A stretch of 17,214 nucleotides of DNA from Temnopleurus reevesii (Eukaryota; Echinodermata; Echinoidea; Temnopleuroida; Temnopleuridae): positions 12,260-29,473 of the forward strand of contig BQKZ01002595.1 in assembly GCA_036244855.1 (NCBI GenBank), read 5' to 3'. The notes under the pieces were generated by a model, which saw only the letters and a list, made by a program, of their open reading frames with translations, had not been told where the DNA came from and made no database searches. This document shows positions 10,401-15,813 of the stretch, piece by piece; within the stretch, counting starts at the first letter, position 1, and the number at the start of each line of letters is the position of its first letter. The position numbers were made by a program, and so were the translations under genes.

Positions 10401-13002
10401 TCACTATAACTTAGCCCCGCTTTTTGACTAATATTTTTTAAAGATGTATAGGAGCTTTGACCTTTTGCTCTCGTACATGTACCCCACTATCCCATCAGAT
10501 AAATTAAGTAATCCTGATATTCGACCGACATAGGACACTATTTACATCATTCCACAAAACACTTCGAAGTTGACTTGGAAGTATACATTATGACCTATGA
10601 CCTGTATTCAAAGGTACTGACATCACAGCATTCAAGCTGGAAATGCTTGCCCTATGTTAGATCACTAATCTGACAACTATGTTTACGTACTAGAAGTTAA
10701 TAATTGACCTTTGACCTTTATTCACTGACACAAAGGCACTGACATCACCGGTGTCAAGCTAGAGGATGCAGGCCTCTGCTTAGCCGACACGGTGCGCAAA
10801 TACATGTACGATCTGGATGTAGATGATGGACTTCTCTCGCTTGGCTACAACTCTTTGGACATTCCAGATCTCGTCAAAGGCACACTACCGATTAATTACT
10901 GAATTCTGTAATTCCCATGGACTTTCTGCAGGGATAAACTTGTTCCAGTTGTCAATGGGTTAAGAAAGAAGACAGAACCCTCTACATTGCCATCATTTCT
11001 CACCAATTATAACACAACCTTTGACCTTCATTGCAATCTCTCTTTATCCACGCATACAGCTCATTGGAATCAACTCAGAAGAAGACACTGTATGAGATTT
11101 GACCTTCTCTTTTATTCACAGGTACCGACATCACTGGGGTTAAGCAAGCAATATTTGCCTTTTATTAGATCACAAATTTAATCACAAAGTTAATATGGGA
11201 CCTCTGACCTTTATTCACAGGTACTGACATCACAGGAGTCAAGCTAGAAGATGCAGGCCTCTGCTTAGCCGACACGATGCGCAAGTACATGTATGACCTG
11301 GATGTTGACGATGGACTCCTCTCGCTTGGCTACGACTCTTTGGACATTCGACTCTTTGGACATTCCAGATCTCGTCAAAGGCACTCTACTGATAAATTAC
11401 TGAATTCTGTAATTCCCATAGACTTTGTGCAGGGATTACCCAGTTTCAGTGGTCAATGCATTGCGAAAGAAGCCAGAAGCCCTTGCATTGCCATCATGGA
11501 ACACTGATTATAACATGACCTTTGACCCTCATTGCAATCTCTCTTTATCCACGCATACAGCTCATTGGAATCAACATAGAAGTATACACTGTATGAGATT
11601 TGACCTTCTCTTTCATTCACAGGTACCACCATCACTGGGGTTAAGCAAGCAATATTTGCCTTTTATTAGATCACAAATTCTGCAACTATGTTTATATCCT
11701 GTGAGTTAATATGGGACCTCTGACCTTTATTACCAGGTACCGACATCACCGGTGTCAAGCTAGAAGACGCAGGCCTCTGCTTAGCGGACACGGTGCGCAA
11801 ATACATGTACGACCTGGATGTAGATGATGGACTTCTCTCGATTGGCTACGACTCTTCGGACATTCCTGATCTTGTCAAAGGCACACTGCCACAGGTGAGT
11901 ACTGCTGATTGGAATTTTTCTAGGCTCATATATTCTGAACACTTTGTTATCCTCTTTCTTTACAAAACTATAATTATGTCAAAGCAAGTAAAAATGTGGA
12001 CACATTATTGATTAATACAGTCAACTATGCCTGACACGATCTTCTCGAAGTCGAATAATTGCCTAAGTTGAAGTGAGTTATGGAACAAATCATATAAAAC
12101 CTGTGTTTTCTCCTAGGTTGAACAGATTTTTGAGGTATCAAAATATTCAACTTAGGCAGAGTTACCTGTCTATTGGGGTGTTGCTCATAATCAACTGCAA
12201 ATCAACTGCAACTTTGCAAATTGTAACGCACATTTTCATTCGCGCACGGTATGCGCATTTAGCAAGGCGCGCATGAAACAATGATTTTGATTGGCGCATT
12301 CCGATCAACTGCAACTTGCGATCAATTGCAAGTTTTGAGCAACACCCCCTAAGTTCATTGCTGGCCATGCTTATGAAAAGTTGAAAGAGATATCTAAATG
12401 TACACAAATTAGAGGAGTAGTGCTAATTGCACGTAAATAGTATTTTGTAATGTATTTTAGAGTTATATCACAAAGTTATCAAAATATGCGCCCAGTTTAT
12501 ATCTTTTTTTATCTCTGTTTGCATTTGTGTTATTTCAGTTTTTTGGGGGGTGCATTCGCATAGGGGAAATGTTCATGTATTGAATGCATGCCTGCCAACC
12601 AGCAAGATTTTAGCATATTCGCCAAGATTTTTGGGCATAAAAATAACAAAATAGTGTTTTTTTATTGAAAATTAAGATTTGAGAAAAATATCAACATCAT
12701 AGTGTGTATTTTCTGACATTTTGAGTGAGAATAAGATTTTTCCTCTTTTGCATGTAAAATAAGGTTTTTGTAATCCAAGAGTAAGATTTGTCATTTTGAA
12801 ATGTTGGCAGGTATGTGAATGTGGTTTGAATAACTTGAATCATATCAAAATTTAATCTTTCATTTCTTTCTCCTTGTTTTCCGACATCGTTCTTCATCTG
12901 CATCGTTTCTGTATACAGCACCGTGTGACCAAGCTTGCACCCCGCCCCCAGTCAGAAGAAGACTTGGCATCCATGTTTGAGAAATCCATGAAGGTTTATT
13001 AA
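1299..13002 (+). CDS. ADHFE1: ADHFE1/HOT, hydroxyacid-oxoacid transhydrogenase, mitochondrial (5'-partial, 10 exons; exons listed separately)
   Basis: The enzyme converts 4-hydroxybutyrate plus 2-oxoglutarate to succinate semialdehyde plus D-2-hydroxyglutarate in the mitochondrial matrix (known for the family). Ten exons join in phase with GT-AG introns into 384 residues ending in TAA at 13000-13002; the match to the remembered human protein is colinear from its LSKLP region to its C-terminal KLY. Visible motifs, numbered in this fragment: NAD-binding GGGSVMD at 55-61, [12 protein letters not shown] at about 102-113, and predicted metal ligands D159 and H163 (FDVLCHALE), H247 (CHGMSYP) and H274 (VPHGLS). 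About 80 N-terminal residues, including the transit peptide, are not found in 1-1298 and must lie further upstream. The span is intron-rich and carries several duplicated exon copies. The family call is firm; substrate use is inferred from the family. Confidence 0.95.
1621..1792. mobile_element. pogo/Tigger-like MITE with TA target duplication
   Basis: It starts with CAGTGGAAATTCAATATAAC and ends with GTTTCCACTG, so both termini read CAGTGGAAA inward, with TA directly flanking on each side (1619-1620 and 1793-1794). CAGTGGAA plus a nearby TATAACGAGG and GGGACC is the known pogo/Tigger (Tc1/mariner superfamily) terminal style. At 172 bp it has no transposase and is non-autonomous. Confidence 0.8.
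1833..1935 (+). pseudogene. Decayed copy of ADHFE1 exon b (copy 1)
   Basis: The stretch from ATCTCCATCATAAAAGCC through GTAACTTTGAT, GGGAGCTGGCTCTGG and CCGCCAAACTGTA follows the true exon (CTTCATGAAGGCCCG, GTAACTTTGAT, GGAGGCGGCTCCG, GCTGCCAACCTGTA) in order. It has an in-frame stop where the true exon has GCGTAC (TTGTAG here), many substitutions and no clear splice sites. It is an old, non-coding duplicate about 280 bp upstream of the real exon. Confidence 0.75.
1988..2069 (+). pseudogene. Decayed copy of ADHFE1 exon b (copy 2)
   Basis: TTTGATGTGTACTTG, GGGAGGTGTCTCTGTCAAGG, ACACTTGTAACTCTGCC and AACCTGTTCGATTATCAT follow the true exon's order (TTTGATGCGTACTTA, GGAGGCGGCTCCGTCATGG, ACACCTGCAAGGCTGCC, AACCTGTACGATTCCCAT). 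It keeps more identity than copy 1 but lacks splice sites and carries changes such as GTCAAGG for GTCATGG. It lies about 154 bp upstream of the real exon. Confidence 0.78.
2106..2302 (+). CDS. ADHFE1: ADHFE1 exon b (dinucleotide-binding GGGS exon)
   Basis: The acceptor is GACTTGCAG at 2105 and the donor is GCTA|GTAAG at 2303. AG from the previous exon plus T makes Ser35; the exon runs to the first base of codon 101. It encodes [20 protein letters not shown], the glycine-rich NAD(P)-binding signature of iron-type alcohol dehydrogenases, followed by a [12 protein letters not shown] segment. Length and sequence closely follow the animal HOT family. Two decayed copies of this exon lie directly upstream (1833-1935 and 1988-2069). 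Confidence 0.96.
2303..3455. other. Introns b-c (505 bp) and c-d (570 bp), flanking exon c
   Basis: AT-rich intronic sequence on both sides of the exon at 2808-2885. No duplicate exon, transposon terminus or RNA gene was recognised. Confidence 0.6.
2808..2885 (+). CDS. ADHFE1: ADHFE1 exon c ([12 protein letters not shown] exon)
   Basis: The acceptor is TTTTTTCCTAG at 2807 and the donor is ACAG|GTAAC at 2886. The split codon A|TT restores Ile101. It encodes [18 protein letters not shown] and then TPLRAKT, matching the conserved threonine/serine-rich loop that contacts the nucleotide in iron-type dehydrogenases. It ends after the first base of codon 127. Confidence 0.95.
3456..3561 (+). CDS. 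ADHFE1: ADHFE1 exon d (first metal ligand exon)
   Basis: The acceptor is TGTATGCTAG at 3455 and the donor is CTTTG|GTAAGT at 3562. It encodes [20 protein letters not shown] followed by [15 protein letters not shown]. Asp159 of FDVL is the predicted first metal ligand; the Cys162 codon is split across the intron (TG|C) and His163 starts the next exon. Confidence 0.95.
3562..4818. other. Intron d-e (1257 bp)
   Basis: AT-rich. Apart from a weak inverted repeat at 3911-4047 and a short direct repeat (GATATTAAC with flanking TTCAG, near 4143-4178), nothing was recognised. Confidence 0.6.
3911..4047. repeat. Possible short MITE-like inverted repeat
   Basis: GACATTTAAT at 3911-3920 is matched by its exact complement ATTAAATGTC at 4038-4047. 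ATTACGT-type words follow inside both ends, but they are offset. A direct repeat TTTAATATTACGT occurs twice near the left end. The ends are short, so this is only a suggestion. Confidence 0.35.
4819..4971 (+). CDS. ADHFE1: ADHFE1 exon e (CHALESY exon)
   Basis: The acceptor is TTCTAAAAAG at 4818, a weak AAG site with a poor pyrimidine tract, and the donor is AAGAG|GTAAGA at 4972. It encodes [19 protein letters not shown], then a [19 protein letters not shown] segment and [12 protein letters not shown], matching the human [14 protein letters not shown] block. His163 is a predicted metal ligand. The 3' part of this exon, from 4883 on, is the master of a 114-bp tandem repeat running into the next intron. 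Confidence 0.95.
4883..5157 (+). repeat. 114-bp tandem repeat made of the end of exon e plus its donor and intron start
   Basis: Unit starts AAGAACAGG (4883), AAGAACAGG (4997) and AAGAATAGG (5111) are exactly 114 bp apart. Each unit carries the last 89 bp of the exon, the GTAAGATCC donor and a CCCCTCCCCCCTCACCCT tract. The third unit stops matching near 5157; its remainder reappears at 5326-5394 after an insertion. Confidence 0.93.
4997..5085 (+). pseudogene. Partial copy of exon e (copy 2), frame open
   Basis: It encodes the same peptide as the exon's 3' end ([15 protein letters not shown], then [14 protein letters not shown]) with only Pro to Ala changed, and keeps the donor GTAAGATCC at 5086. 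It lacks the first 64 bp of the exon. The upstream pyrimidine tract ending CCCTAAG gives a candidate acceptor at 4998-4999, but splicing there from the real exon would change the frame. Probably unused. Confidence 0.8.
5111..5394 (+). pseudogene. Partial copy of exon e (copy 3), split by an insertion
   Basis: 5111-5157 matches the start of the 114-bp unit ([13 protein letters not shown] by translation). 5326-5394 matches the rest (GTCTAGTCATGTCCTCAGG, ATGATTGAGAAATATTTCAG, then a GTAAGATTCC donor-like word and a CCCTAAAACTAAGAG tail). About 168 bp of unrelated sequence separates the halves. It cannot encode the peptide. Confidence 0.8.
5158..5325. mobile_element. MITE-like insertion with internal 18-bp perfect hairpin
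   Basis: This is the sequence that splits exon-e copy 3. AACAACTGGTGACCCTTT at 5204-5221 is perfectly inverted at 5264-5281 with a 42-bp loop. The outer ends are imperfectly inverted (CCTGTGTCATTAAGCT near 5161-5176 against the complement of AGCTTTATAAAACACAAG near 5309-5326). Superfamily and target duplication are unclear; a GTC is present on both sides. Confidence 0.6.
5395..6033. other. Intron e-f, part before the piggyBac-like pair
   Basis: AT-rich intron sequence. No coding or repeat structure was recognised. Open frames here run into the neighbouring transposon and have no family match. Confidence 0.5.
6034..6545. mobile_element. piggyBac-like non-autonomous element, copy 1 (512 bp with TTAA)
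   Basis: It begins TTAACCCATAAACTGC and ends GCAGTTTAGGGGTTAA: a TTAA target on each side and ends reading CCC(A/C)TAAACTGC inward. TTAA plus CCC termini is the established piggyBac hallmark. A subterminal palindrome GGGCCACAAAAGTGGCCC sits at 6053-6070. There is no transposase, so it is a MITE-type derivative. An inverted near-identical copy lies at 7138-7649. Confidence 0.9.
6546..7137. other. Spacer between the two piggyBac-like elements
   Basis: 592 bp of AT-rich sequence with no exon copy, transposon end or RNA gene recognised. It would form the loop if the flanking inverted elements paired. Confidence 0.55.
7138..7649. mobile_element. piggyBac-like non-autonomous element, copy 2 (inverted)
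   Basis: It runs TTAACCCCTAAACTGC to GCAGTTTATGGGTTAA, exactly 512 bp including both TTAA sites, as in copy 1. Read on the complement it matches copy 1 end to end with roughly ten substitutions seen by eye and no obvious indel. The subterminal palindrome is at 7613-7630. Open frames inside are shared by both copies and are not genes. Confidence 0.9.
7828..7926 (+). CDS. ADHFE1: ADHFE1 exon f ([12 protein letters not shown] exon)
   Basis: The acceptor is GAACATTCAG at 7827 and the donor is TTATG|GTGAGT at 7927. It encodes [20 protein letters not shown] followed by [11 protein letters not shown], nearly the same as the human segment. It completes Arg213 (AG|G) and leaves two bases of Cys246. 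No duplicate copy of this exon was seen. Confidence 0.96.
8258..8336 (+). CDS. ADHFE1: ADHFE1 exon g (HGMSYPIAG exon)
   Basis: The acceptor is TCTATCACAG at 8257 and the donor is ATTGTG|GTAAGT at 8337. It encodes [20 protein letters not shown] followed by VDHAIV. His247 is a predicted metal ligand, equivalent to the first His of the HGMAHP motif in bacterial iron-dependent relatives. The exon is 79 bp, so including both it and the downstream copy at 8419-8497 would shift the frame. Confidence 0.95.
8351..8410. repeat. Pyrimidine-rich C-run tract in intron g-h
   Basis: CCCTCC, CCCCC and CCACCCCTCCCCCC runs are interrupted by TAC/AAC. The tract lies between the real exon g and its copy and could act as the polypyrimidine tract for the copy's TGTCACAG acceptor. 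Confidence 0.6.
8419..8497 (+). pseudogene. Copy of ADHFE1 exon g with intact splice sites and in-frame TGA
   Basis: It is 79 bp like the true exon, 161 bp downstream, and differs by two G-to-T changes in the exon: GGT to TGT (Gly to Cys) and GGA to TGA at 8444-8446, a stop. Acceptor CTGTCACAG and donor ATTGTG|GTAAGA are both present. If used instead of the real exon it would truncate the protein just after the HCMSYPIA segment. It could be a dead duplicate or an exon that triggers decay of the mRNA. Confidence 0.88.
8695..8966. repeat. Foldback / MITE-like inverted repeat in intron g-h
   Basis: The outer ends are ATTCAAAAAGATT (8695-8707) and AATCTTTTTGAAT (8954-8966). Inside, the arms match imperfectly over about 110 bp each: GGGTTATCTTT against the complement of AAAGATAACCCC, TTGAAAAGTACTGAGCAAAA against GAAAAGGACTGAGCAAAA, and ACGTTCTGATGTAGAT against ACGTTCGGAGTAGAT, with a loop of about 46 bp. 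No superfamily could be assigned. Confidence 0.75.
9040..9268 (+). mobile_element. 3' end of a non-LTR retrotransposon (LINE), 5'-truncated
   Basis: The sequence CAAGCTTCAGCTTTTCAAAG, then AGGACCCTCC, a T-rich 3' UTR-like stretch, AATGAAATAAAAATG and a terminal GAATGAATGAAATGAATGAA run is typical of CR1/L2-type LINE tails in marine invertebrates (family assignment from memory). The 69-residue open frame inside it has no recognised domain and is not called a gene. Confidence 0.6.
9269..9748. other. Intron g-h, end part before exon h
   Basis: AT-rich. A short AAT/GAT run (9520-9541) was seen. No exon copy or RNA gene was recognised. Confidence 0.55.
9749..9845 (+). CDS. ADHFE1: ADHFE1 exon h (PHGLSVV exon)
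   Basis: The acceptor is TACTTCCCCAAG at 9748 and the donor is CTCG|GTAAGC at 9846. It encodes [20 protein letters not shown] followed by [12 protein letters not shown]. His274 is the last predicted metal ligand. The exon enters in phase 0 and leaves one base (G of Gly305), so the next exon must start with a GT or GC that completes glycine. All three full-size copies of the next exon satisfy this. Confidence 0.95.
9846..10613. other. Intron h-i, part before the exon-i array
   Basis: No coding block was recognised. The CGACAG|GTAAGC at about 10134-10145 looks like a donor site but no homologous coding sequence precedes it. Confidence 0.5.
10614..10660 (+). pseudogene. Truncated exon-i start (unit 1)
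   Basis: GTACTGACATCACAGCATTC and AAGCTGGAAATGCTTGCCCT follow the true GTACCGACATCACCGGTGTC and AAGCTAGAAGACGCAGGCCT. An AAAG precedes it. After about 45 bp similarity is lost and it reads into intron-like sequence. Confidence 0.7.
10736..10902 (+). pseudogene. Full-size exon-i copy 1, ending in an in-frame stop instead of a donor
   Basis: The acceptor-like ACACAAAG precedes GC, which completes Gly305. The frame stays open through [20 protein letters not shown] and [11 protein letters not shown], then runs INY and TGA at 10900-10902. Over the 52 codons shared with the working exon I count about 13 changed codons, 10 of them synonymous. There is no donor site and no AATAAA nearby, so as it stands it could only be an alternative last exon or a dead copy. 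A product using it would lack the C-terminal 27 residues. Confidence 0.82.
11122..11165 (+). pseudogene. Truncated exon-i start (unit 2)
   Basis: After TTTATTCACAG, GTACCGACATCACTGGGGTT and AAGCAAGCAATATTTGCC follow the exon start and then diverge. It has a good-looking acceptor but no open exon body or donor. Confidence 0.72.
11221..11403 (+). pseudogene. Full-size exon-i copy 2, frameshifted by a 16-bp duplication
   Basis: It has a strong acceptor (CTTTATTCACAG) and follows the working exon through CTTGGCTACGACTC. GACTCTTTGGACATTC then occurs twice in a row (11334-11365), shifting the frame. Ignoring that, it would end LINY and TGA as in copy 1. Around 18 codons differ from the working exon, about 14 of them synonymous; the rest include Val to Met and Pro to Leu. 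There is no donor site. A non-functional duplicate. Confidence 0.85.
11623..11666 (+). pseudogene. Truncated exon-i start (unit 3)
   Basis: After TTTCATTCACAG, GTACCACCATCACTGGGGTT and AAGCAAGCAATATTTGCC are almost the same as the truncated start in unit 2, placing it 114 bp upstream of the working exon. No open exon body or donor. Confidence 0.72.
11737..11894 (+). CDS. ADHFE1: ADHFE1 exon i, functional copy (third of three)
   Basis: The acceptor is TTTATTACCAG at 11736 and the donor is CCACAG|GTGAGT at 11895. It encodes [20 protein letters not shown], then [20 protein letters not shown] and [12 protein letters not shown], matching human DAGLVLADTLRKFLFDLDVD onward. Of the three full-size copies only this one has both a donor site and an uninterrupted frame into the last exon, so it is taken as the working exon. 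It leaves in phase 0 after Gln357. Confidence 0.94.
12174..12349. mobile_element. 176-bp MITE, PIF/Harbinger-like (copy A)
   Basis: Ends TGGGGTGTTGCTCA and TGAGCAACACCCCC are inverted, flanked by TAT on the left and TAA on the right. A three-base T(A/T)A target and G-rich ends fit PIF/Harbinger, but that is inference. Internal inverted words include AATCAACTGCAA and TTGCAATTGATC-like segments. An inverted copy lies at 14454-14629. Confidence 0.8.
12587..12815. mobile_element. MITE-like element with CTGCCAAC ends
   Basis: CATGCCTGCCAAC at the left is inverted as GTTGGCAGGTATG at the right (one mismatch in 13). The 229-bp interior is AT-rich with repeated AAGATTT words. Superfamily unknown. 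It sits in the last intron about 100 bp before the terminal exon. Confidence 0.55.
12919..13002 (+). CDS. ADHFE1: ADHFE1 exon j, terminal coding exon with stop
   Basis: The acceptor is CTGTATACAG at 12918. In phase 0 it encodes [20 protein letters not shown] then EKSMKVY and a TAA stop at 13000-13002. The human protein ends [20 protein letters not shown] then ASMKLY, so the C-terminus is complete. The 3' UTR follows. Confidence 0.96.
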   Translation, partial: HRVTKLAPRPQSEEDLASMFEKSMKVY

Positions 13003-14450
13003 ATCTTCTCTTGTATTCACATCGAACGGACCATTGTATAGCTGCCAACTAGTATGGATTCCTTCTCGCGTTGGATGTATTTTCTCTGTTAATGGGGAAG
13101 CCCACCTCTGACATTTTGATACTTCAGTAAACGAATAACTTGAACAGCATGTTGAATAGGGAATAATCAGAATTGTTTAGGGAGTGAAGAGAATTACAGT
13201 CATTAACTTTTCATTGTAAATACAATAACCATTCACTCTGCAAATCGGCATCACCTGATAATGTTATATACAATCAGCTCTCCATCAGCTCTCTCAAAAC
13301 TTGATGTTCCTTATTCTTGGAAAATTGATGTTGAAGAGACTCGTTCTCCACATATCATTCATTTTCAAAGACTTTTGAAATTGCATAATTTTTTAAAGAA
13401 ATGTAAAATGTCATGTACAATATGAATGGAAACCTGATATGTGATGTAGGCAATGCTGTCGATTTGCAGAGCGAGTCGTGATGTACAAGAAAATGTAAAT
13501 GACTGTTACGTACATATACTTTATCCAATTTTGCTTGCTCCTTTTTTATGTGCTCTCCAAATTGTTCTTCTTTTAATGAAATAGAGAAATATCTTGGATG
13601 GACTTCCCCTTAATGGTAATATAAAATCCAGTGTTGTATTCTGTACATGTTACCATTCCCAACAAAATACAGAACCAATTGGAGAATTCGTAATTGTTGG
13701 CGAGTATTCAAATGCTGCAACTGACATCTAAATTGGAAGATGAAATTTACATTTTTGAAATTCAGCTAAATTTATAACCAAATGAAATATGACATCAGGT
13801 TAATGATCAGATTTTGAATTATTGGACCTACCAGCTATAAAATTGTCATTACTTGACATTTCTTCTATTTTGGGGGATATTCATATTTCTAAGACAAATA
13901 AGATTTTTTTTCAAAGTACACAGGATCAATAAATCATGGATACAAATACATGAAATCATTAGAAAAATCATTTCAAATAGAAAATGATAACACTGATGTT
14001 AACAAAATGGAAAATTTGGAATGTTTAAAATTAGCTTTACAGCCCTTTGCAAAAAGCATGAATGAGAGGCGCAGAACATGCATTTATCACAAATGGACAA
14101 AGTTAAGCTTTTACAACCAATTTATATGGAAGGTGATAATCATGAAATCTGTTTCAGAATACAATAATTACTCAATAACTCTCACTCCCTATAGACATTA
14201 CATGAAGAAAAATTAAAAGACAAATGAAAAAAGTGGGAACATATCATAAATTCCATTTACCAGAATTATTCAACCACATGTGAAAATCATTTCAGTACTC
14301 ACCATACTTGTTAAATTGTTAAATTCCTAGTGTTAAAATTTGTGTTATATTATATCAATGTATCGAGAGAAGAATGTCTAAATATTTTGATAAATCATCT
14401 TGATTATGTATTTGCCAAATCAACCGTCCTGATTAATATTGACATGAAAC
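13003..14450 (+). other. Presumed 3' UTR and downstream sequence
   Basis: The segment following the ADHFE1 stop codon is AT-rich with no coding block recognised. The transcript end cannot be placed surely; the first canonical AATAAA is at 13928. Open frames at 13950-14216 and 14330-14515 have no recognisable features, and the second runs into a transposon. Confidence 0.5.
13928..13933 (+). promoter_or_regulatory. Candidate polyadenylation signal AATAAA
   Basis: First canonical AATAAA after the ADHFE1 stop codon, giving a 3' UTR of about 0.93 kb. No strong GU-rich element follows, so a variant or later signal is possible. Confidence 0.3.
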
Positions 14451-14453
14451 TAA

Positions 14454-14629
14454 GGGGGTGTTGCTCAAAAGTTGCAATTGATCGTAAGTTGCAGTTGATC
14501 GGAACGCGCGAATAAAAATCATTGTTTCATGCGCGTCTTGTTAAATGCGCATACCGTGTGCGAATGAAAATGCGCGTTACAATTTGCAAAGTTGCAGTTA
14601 ATTTGCAGTTGATTTTGAGCAACACCCCC
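14454..14629. mobile_element. 176-bp MITE, PIF/Harbinger-like (copy B, inverted)
   Basis: Ends GGGGGTGTTGCTCA and TGAGCAACACCCCC with a perfect TAA duplication on both sides (14451-14453 and 14630-14632). Its complement matches copy A over the full 176 bp with roughly a dozen substitutions by eye. The clean target duplication defines the element. Confidence 0.85.
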
Positions 14630-14632
14630 TAA

Positions 14633-15125
14633 AACTACTATGATGAATAGTATGACTGTGAAGAAGGCAAGTGCAAAGATGCCAACTAAAAATTGTATTC
14701 TTTATTTTTTTTTTCAACCCTCTTTCGATTCGTTAGAGGCTACTAAGGTCTGTGTATGCTAAACATTATCACACCTTAATGGATTATAATTTTCAGCTGT
14801 ATTGACCAACAATGACCCTTTTTTACCAGAACAAATTCTGTTGGTCCATGGTGACATACATCCAAATTCTATTAAACTTCCATTCTCTCTAAATAGTTGG
14901 AAGATAGAGGTTTTCTGGTCAACAGGTGGATGCATATATTGGTATTTTTACTGTTTTGGAGGCGTAGTGACATCTATCTAGTTTGGTACCCCTCATCCAA
15001 ACGAAATCGGAAAAGTATATGATTTTGGATTGGCATCCCTGCAAGTAGTACATGGATGCCCACAAATATTCAAAATCTTCTAATGAACTGATGTGTGCTA
15101 CTTTGATTTTTAAAATATCAATACT
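14633..15125. other. Intergenic or downstream sequence, nothing recognised
   Basis: AT-rich, with a T run near 14705-14714. No gene, RNA or transposon end was recognised. Confidence 0.5.
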
Positions 15126-15135
15126 AAAAAATATG

Positions 15136-15255
15136 TGTGATGATGATGGTGGTGGGTATAAAGCTCATGATGATTATCGTGATGAAGATGATGGTGATGA
15201 TGATGATGATCGTGATGTTGATGTAGATGATGAAACTGATGATATTAATGATAAT
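15136..15255. repeat. Imperfect GAT/GATGAT microsatellite
   Basis: A run of GAT triplets with GGT, CGT and GTA variants spans about 120 bp. It accounts for the Asp-rich open frame covering 15052-15399, which is therefore not called a gene. Confidence 0.85.
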
Positions 15256-15813
15256 GGTGCTAAGATAACTTTTCATGAATTTTATCAATATTCTATGAAC
15301 AATAAGATGGACAATCAAAGGATTTTAATAGTCACTAATTATGTTGGAAATCTATGTGAGATTCAGAAATTTGATACAACAAAAGTCAATAATAGTTAGG
15401 TTCATCATTGCGGATTGTCTAAATTACTGGAGATTCTTCATTTGTGTCTTAATGTTCTGTAGCCAACTTGGAAACTTGTGATTGTTTGTTTTGCAAAGGA
15501 TATTGTAAACACGTTTGCAAAATATGTTCACTAGCTTAACAAGGGGTTCGATCAGGCTTGTTGGAATGAGAATAAAAGTGCCTCCGGCAGGCCTGGGTCC
15601 GATGACTTGTGAGCTAGTGATTGATCACCTTGGTAAACCAGTGAAGATATTTAGTGAGTTTGTTCACAATTGTACCTTTGCAAAGCGATCAAAATCTTTT
15701 CGCATGTTACCTATCCTCAAGATGCCTTATGGCACATAGGGCCTCCTTCTGGTTTCTGTAGTGATGTCTTTTTTAATGGAATGGGTTATCAGCCCATAGC
15801 CCAACCCCCAACT
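15256..15813. other. Downstream sequence, nothing recognised
   Basis: No gene family was recognised. A short open frame at 15515-15739 begins near the word AAGGGGTTCGATC but shows no domain or splice-supported homology. Confidence 0.45.

Larger units (their letters stand above)
10614..11894 (+). repeat. About 500-bp higher-order tandem array built on exon i (three units)
   Basis: Each unit has a truncated exon start followed about 100-120 bp later by a full-size exon copy: 10614/10736, 11122/11221, 11623/11737. Truncated starts are 508 and 501 bp apart; full starts 485 and 516 bp apart. Intron pieces repeat too: TTTGACC(T/C)TCATTGCAATC, CCACGCATACAGCTCATTGG and AGCAAGCAATATTTGCC each occur in two successive units, and TGACCTTTATT precedes each full copy. 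This implies duplication of the exon's 5' part first, then of the whole unit twice. Confidence 0.92.

Noticed and set aside
10929..11020. A further exon after copies 1 and 2 (VNGLRKK / [12 protein letters not shown] reading, after a TGCAG)
   Set aside because: The two versions share a reading frame partly by recent common descent, match nothing in HOT, and have no donor. Treated as repeated intron sequence.
10614..11894. A CRISPR-like or satellite array
   Set aside because: The units are about 500 bp and are explained as duplicated exon-intron segments of the local gene.
13950..14216. 88-residue open frame downstream of ADHFE1
   Set aside because: AT-rich, Asn/Lys-rich composition, no domain, no splice or homology support; expected by chance in such sequence.
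15052..15399. 115-residue Asp-rich open frame, the longest in the window
   Set aside because: It is produced by the GAT microsatellite at 15136-15255; there is no domain, and the complementary strand is also open for the same reason.
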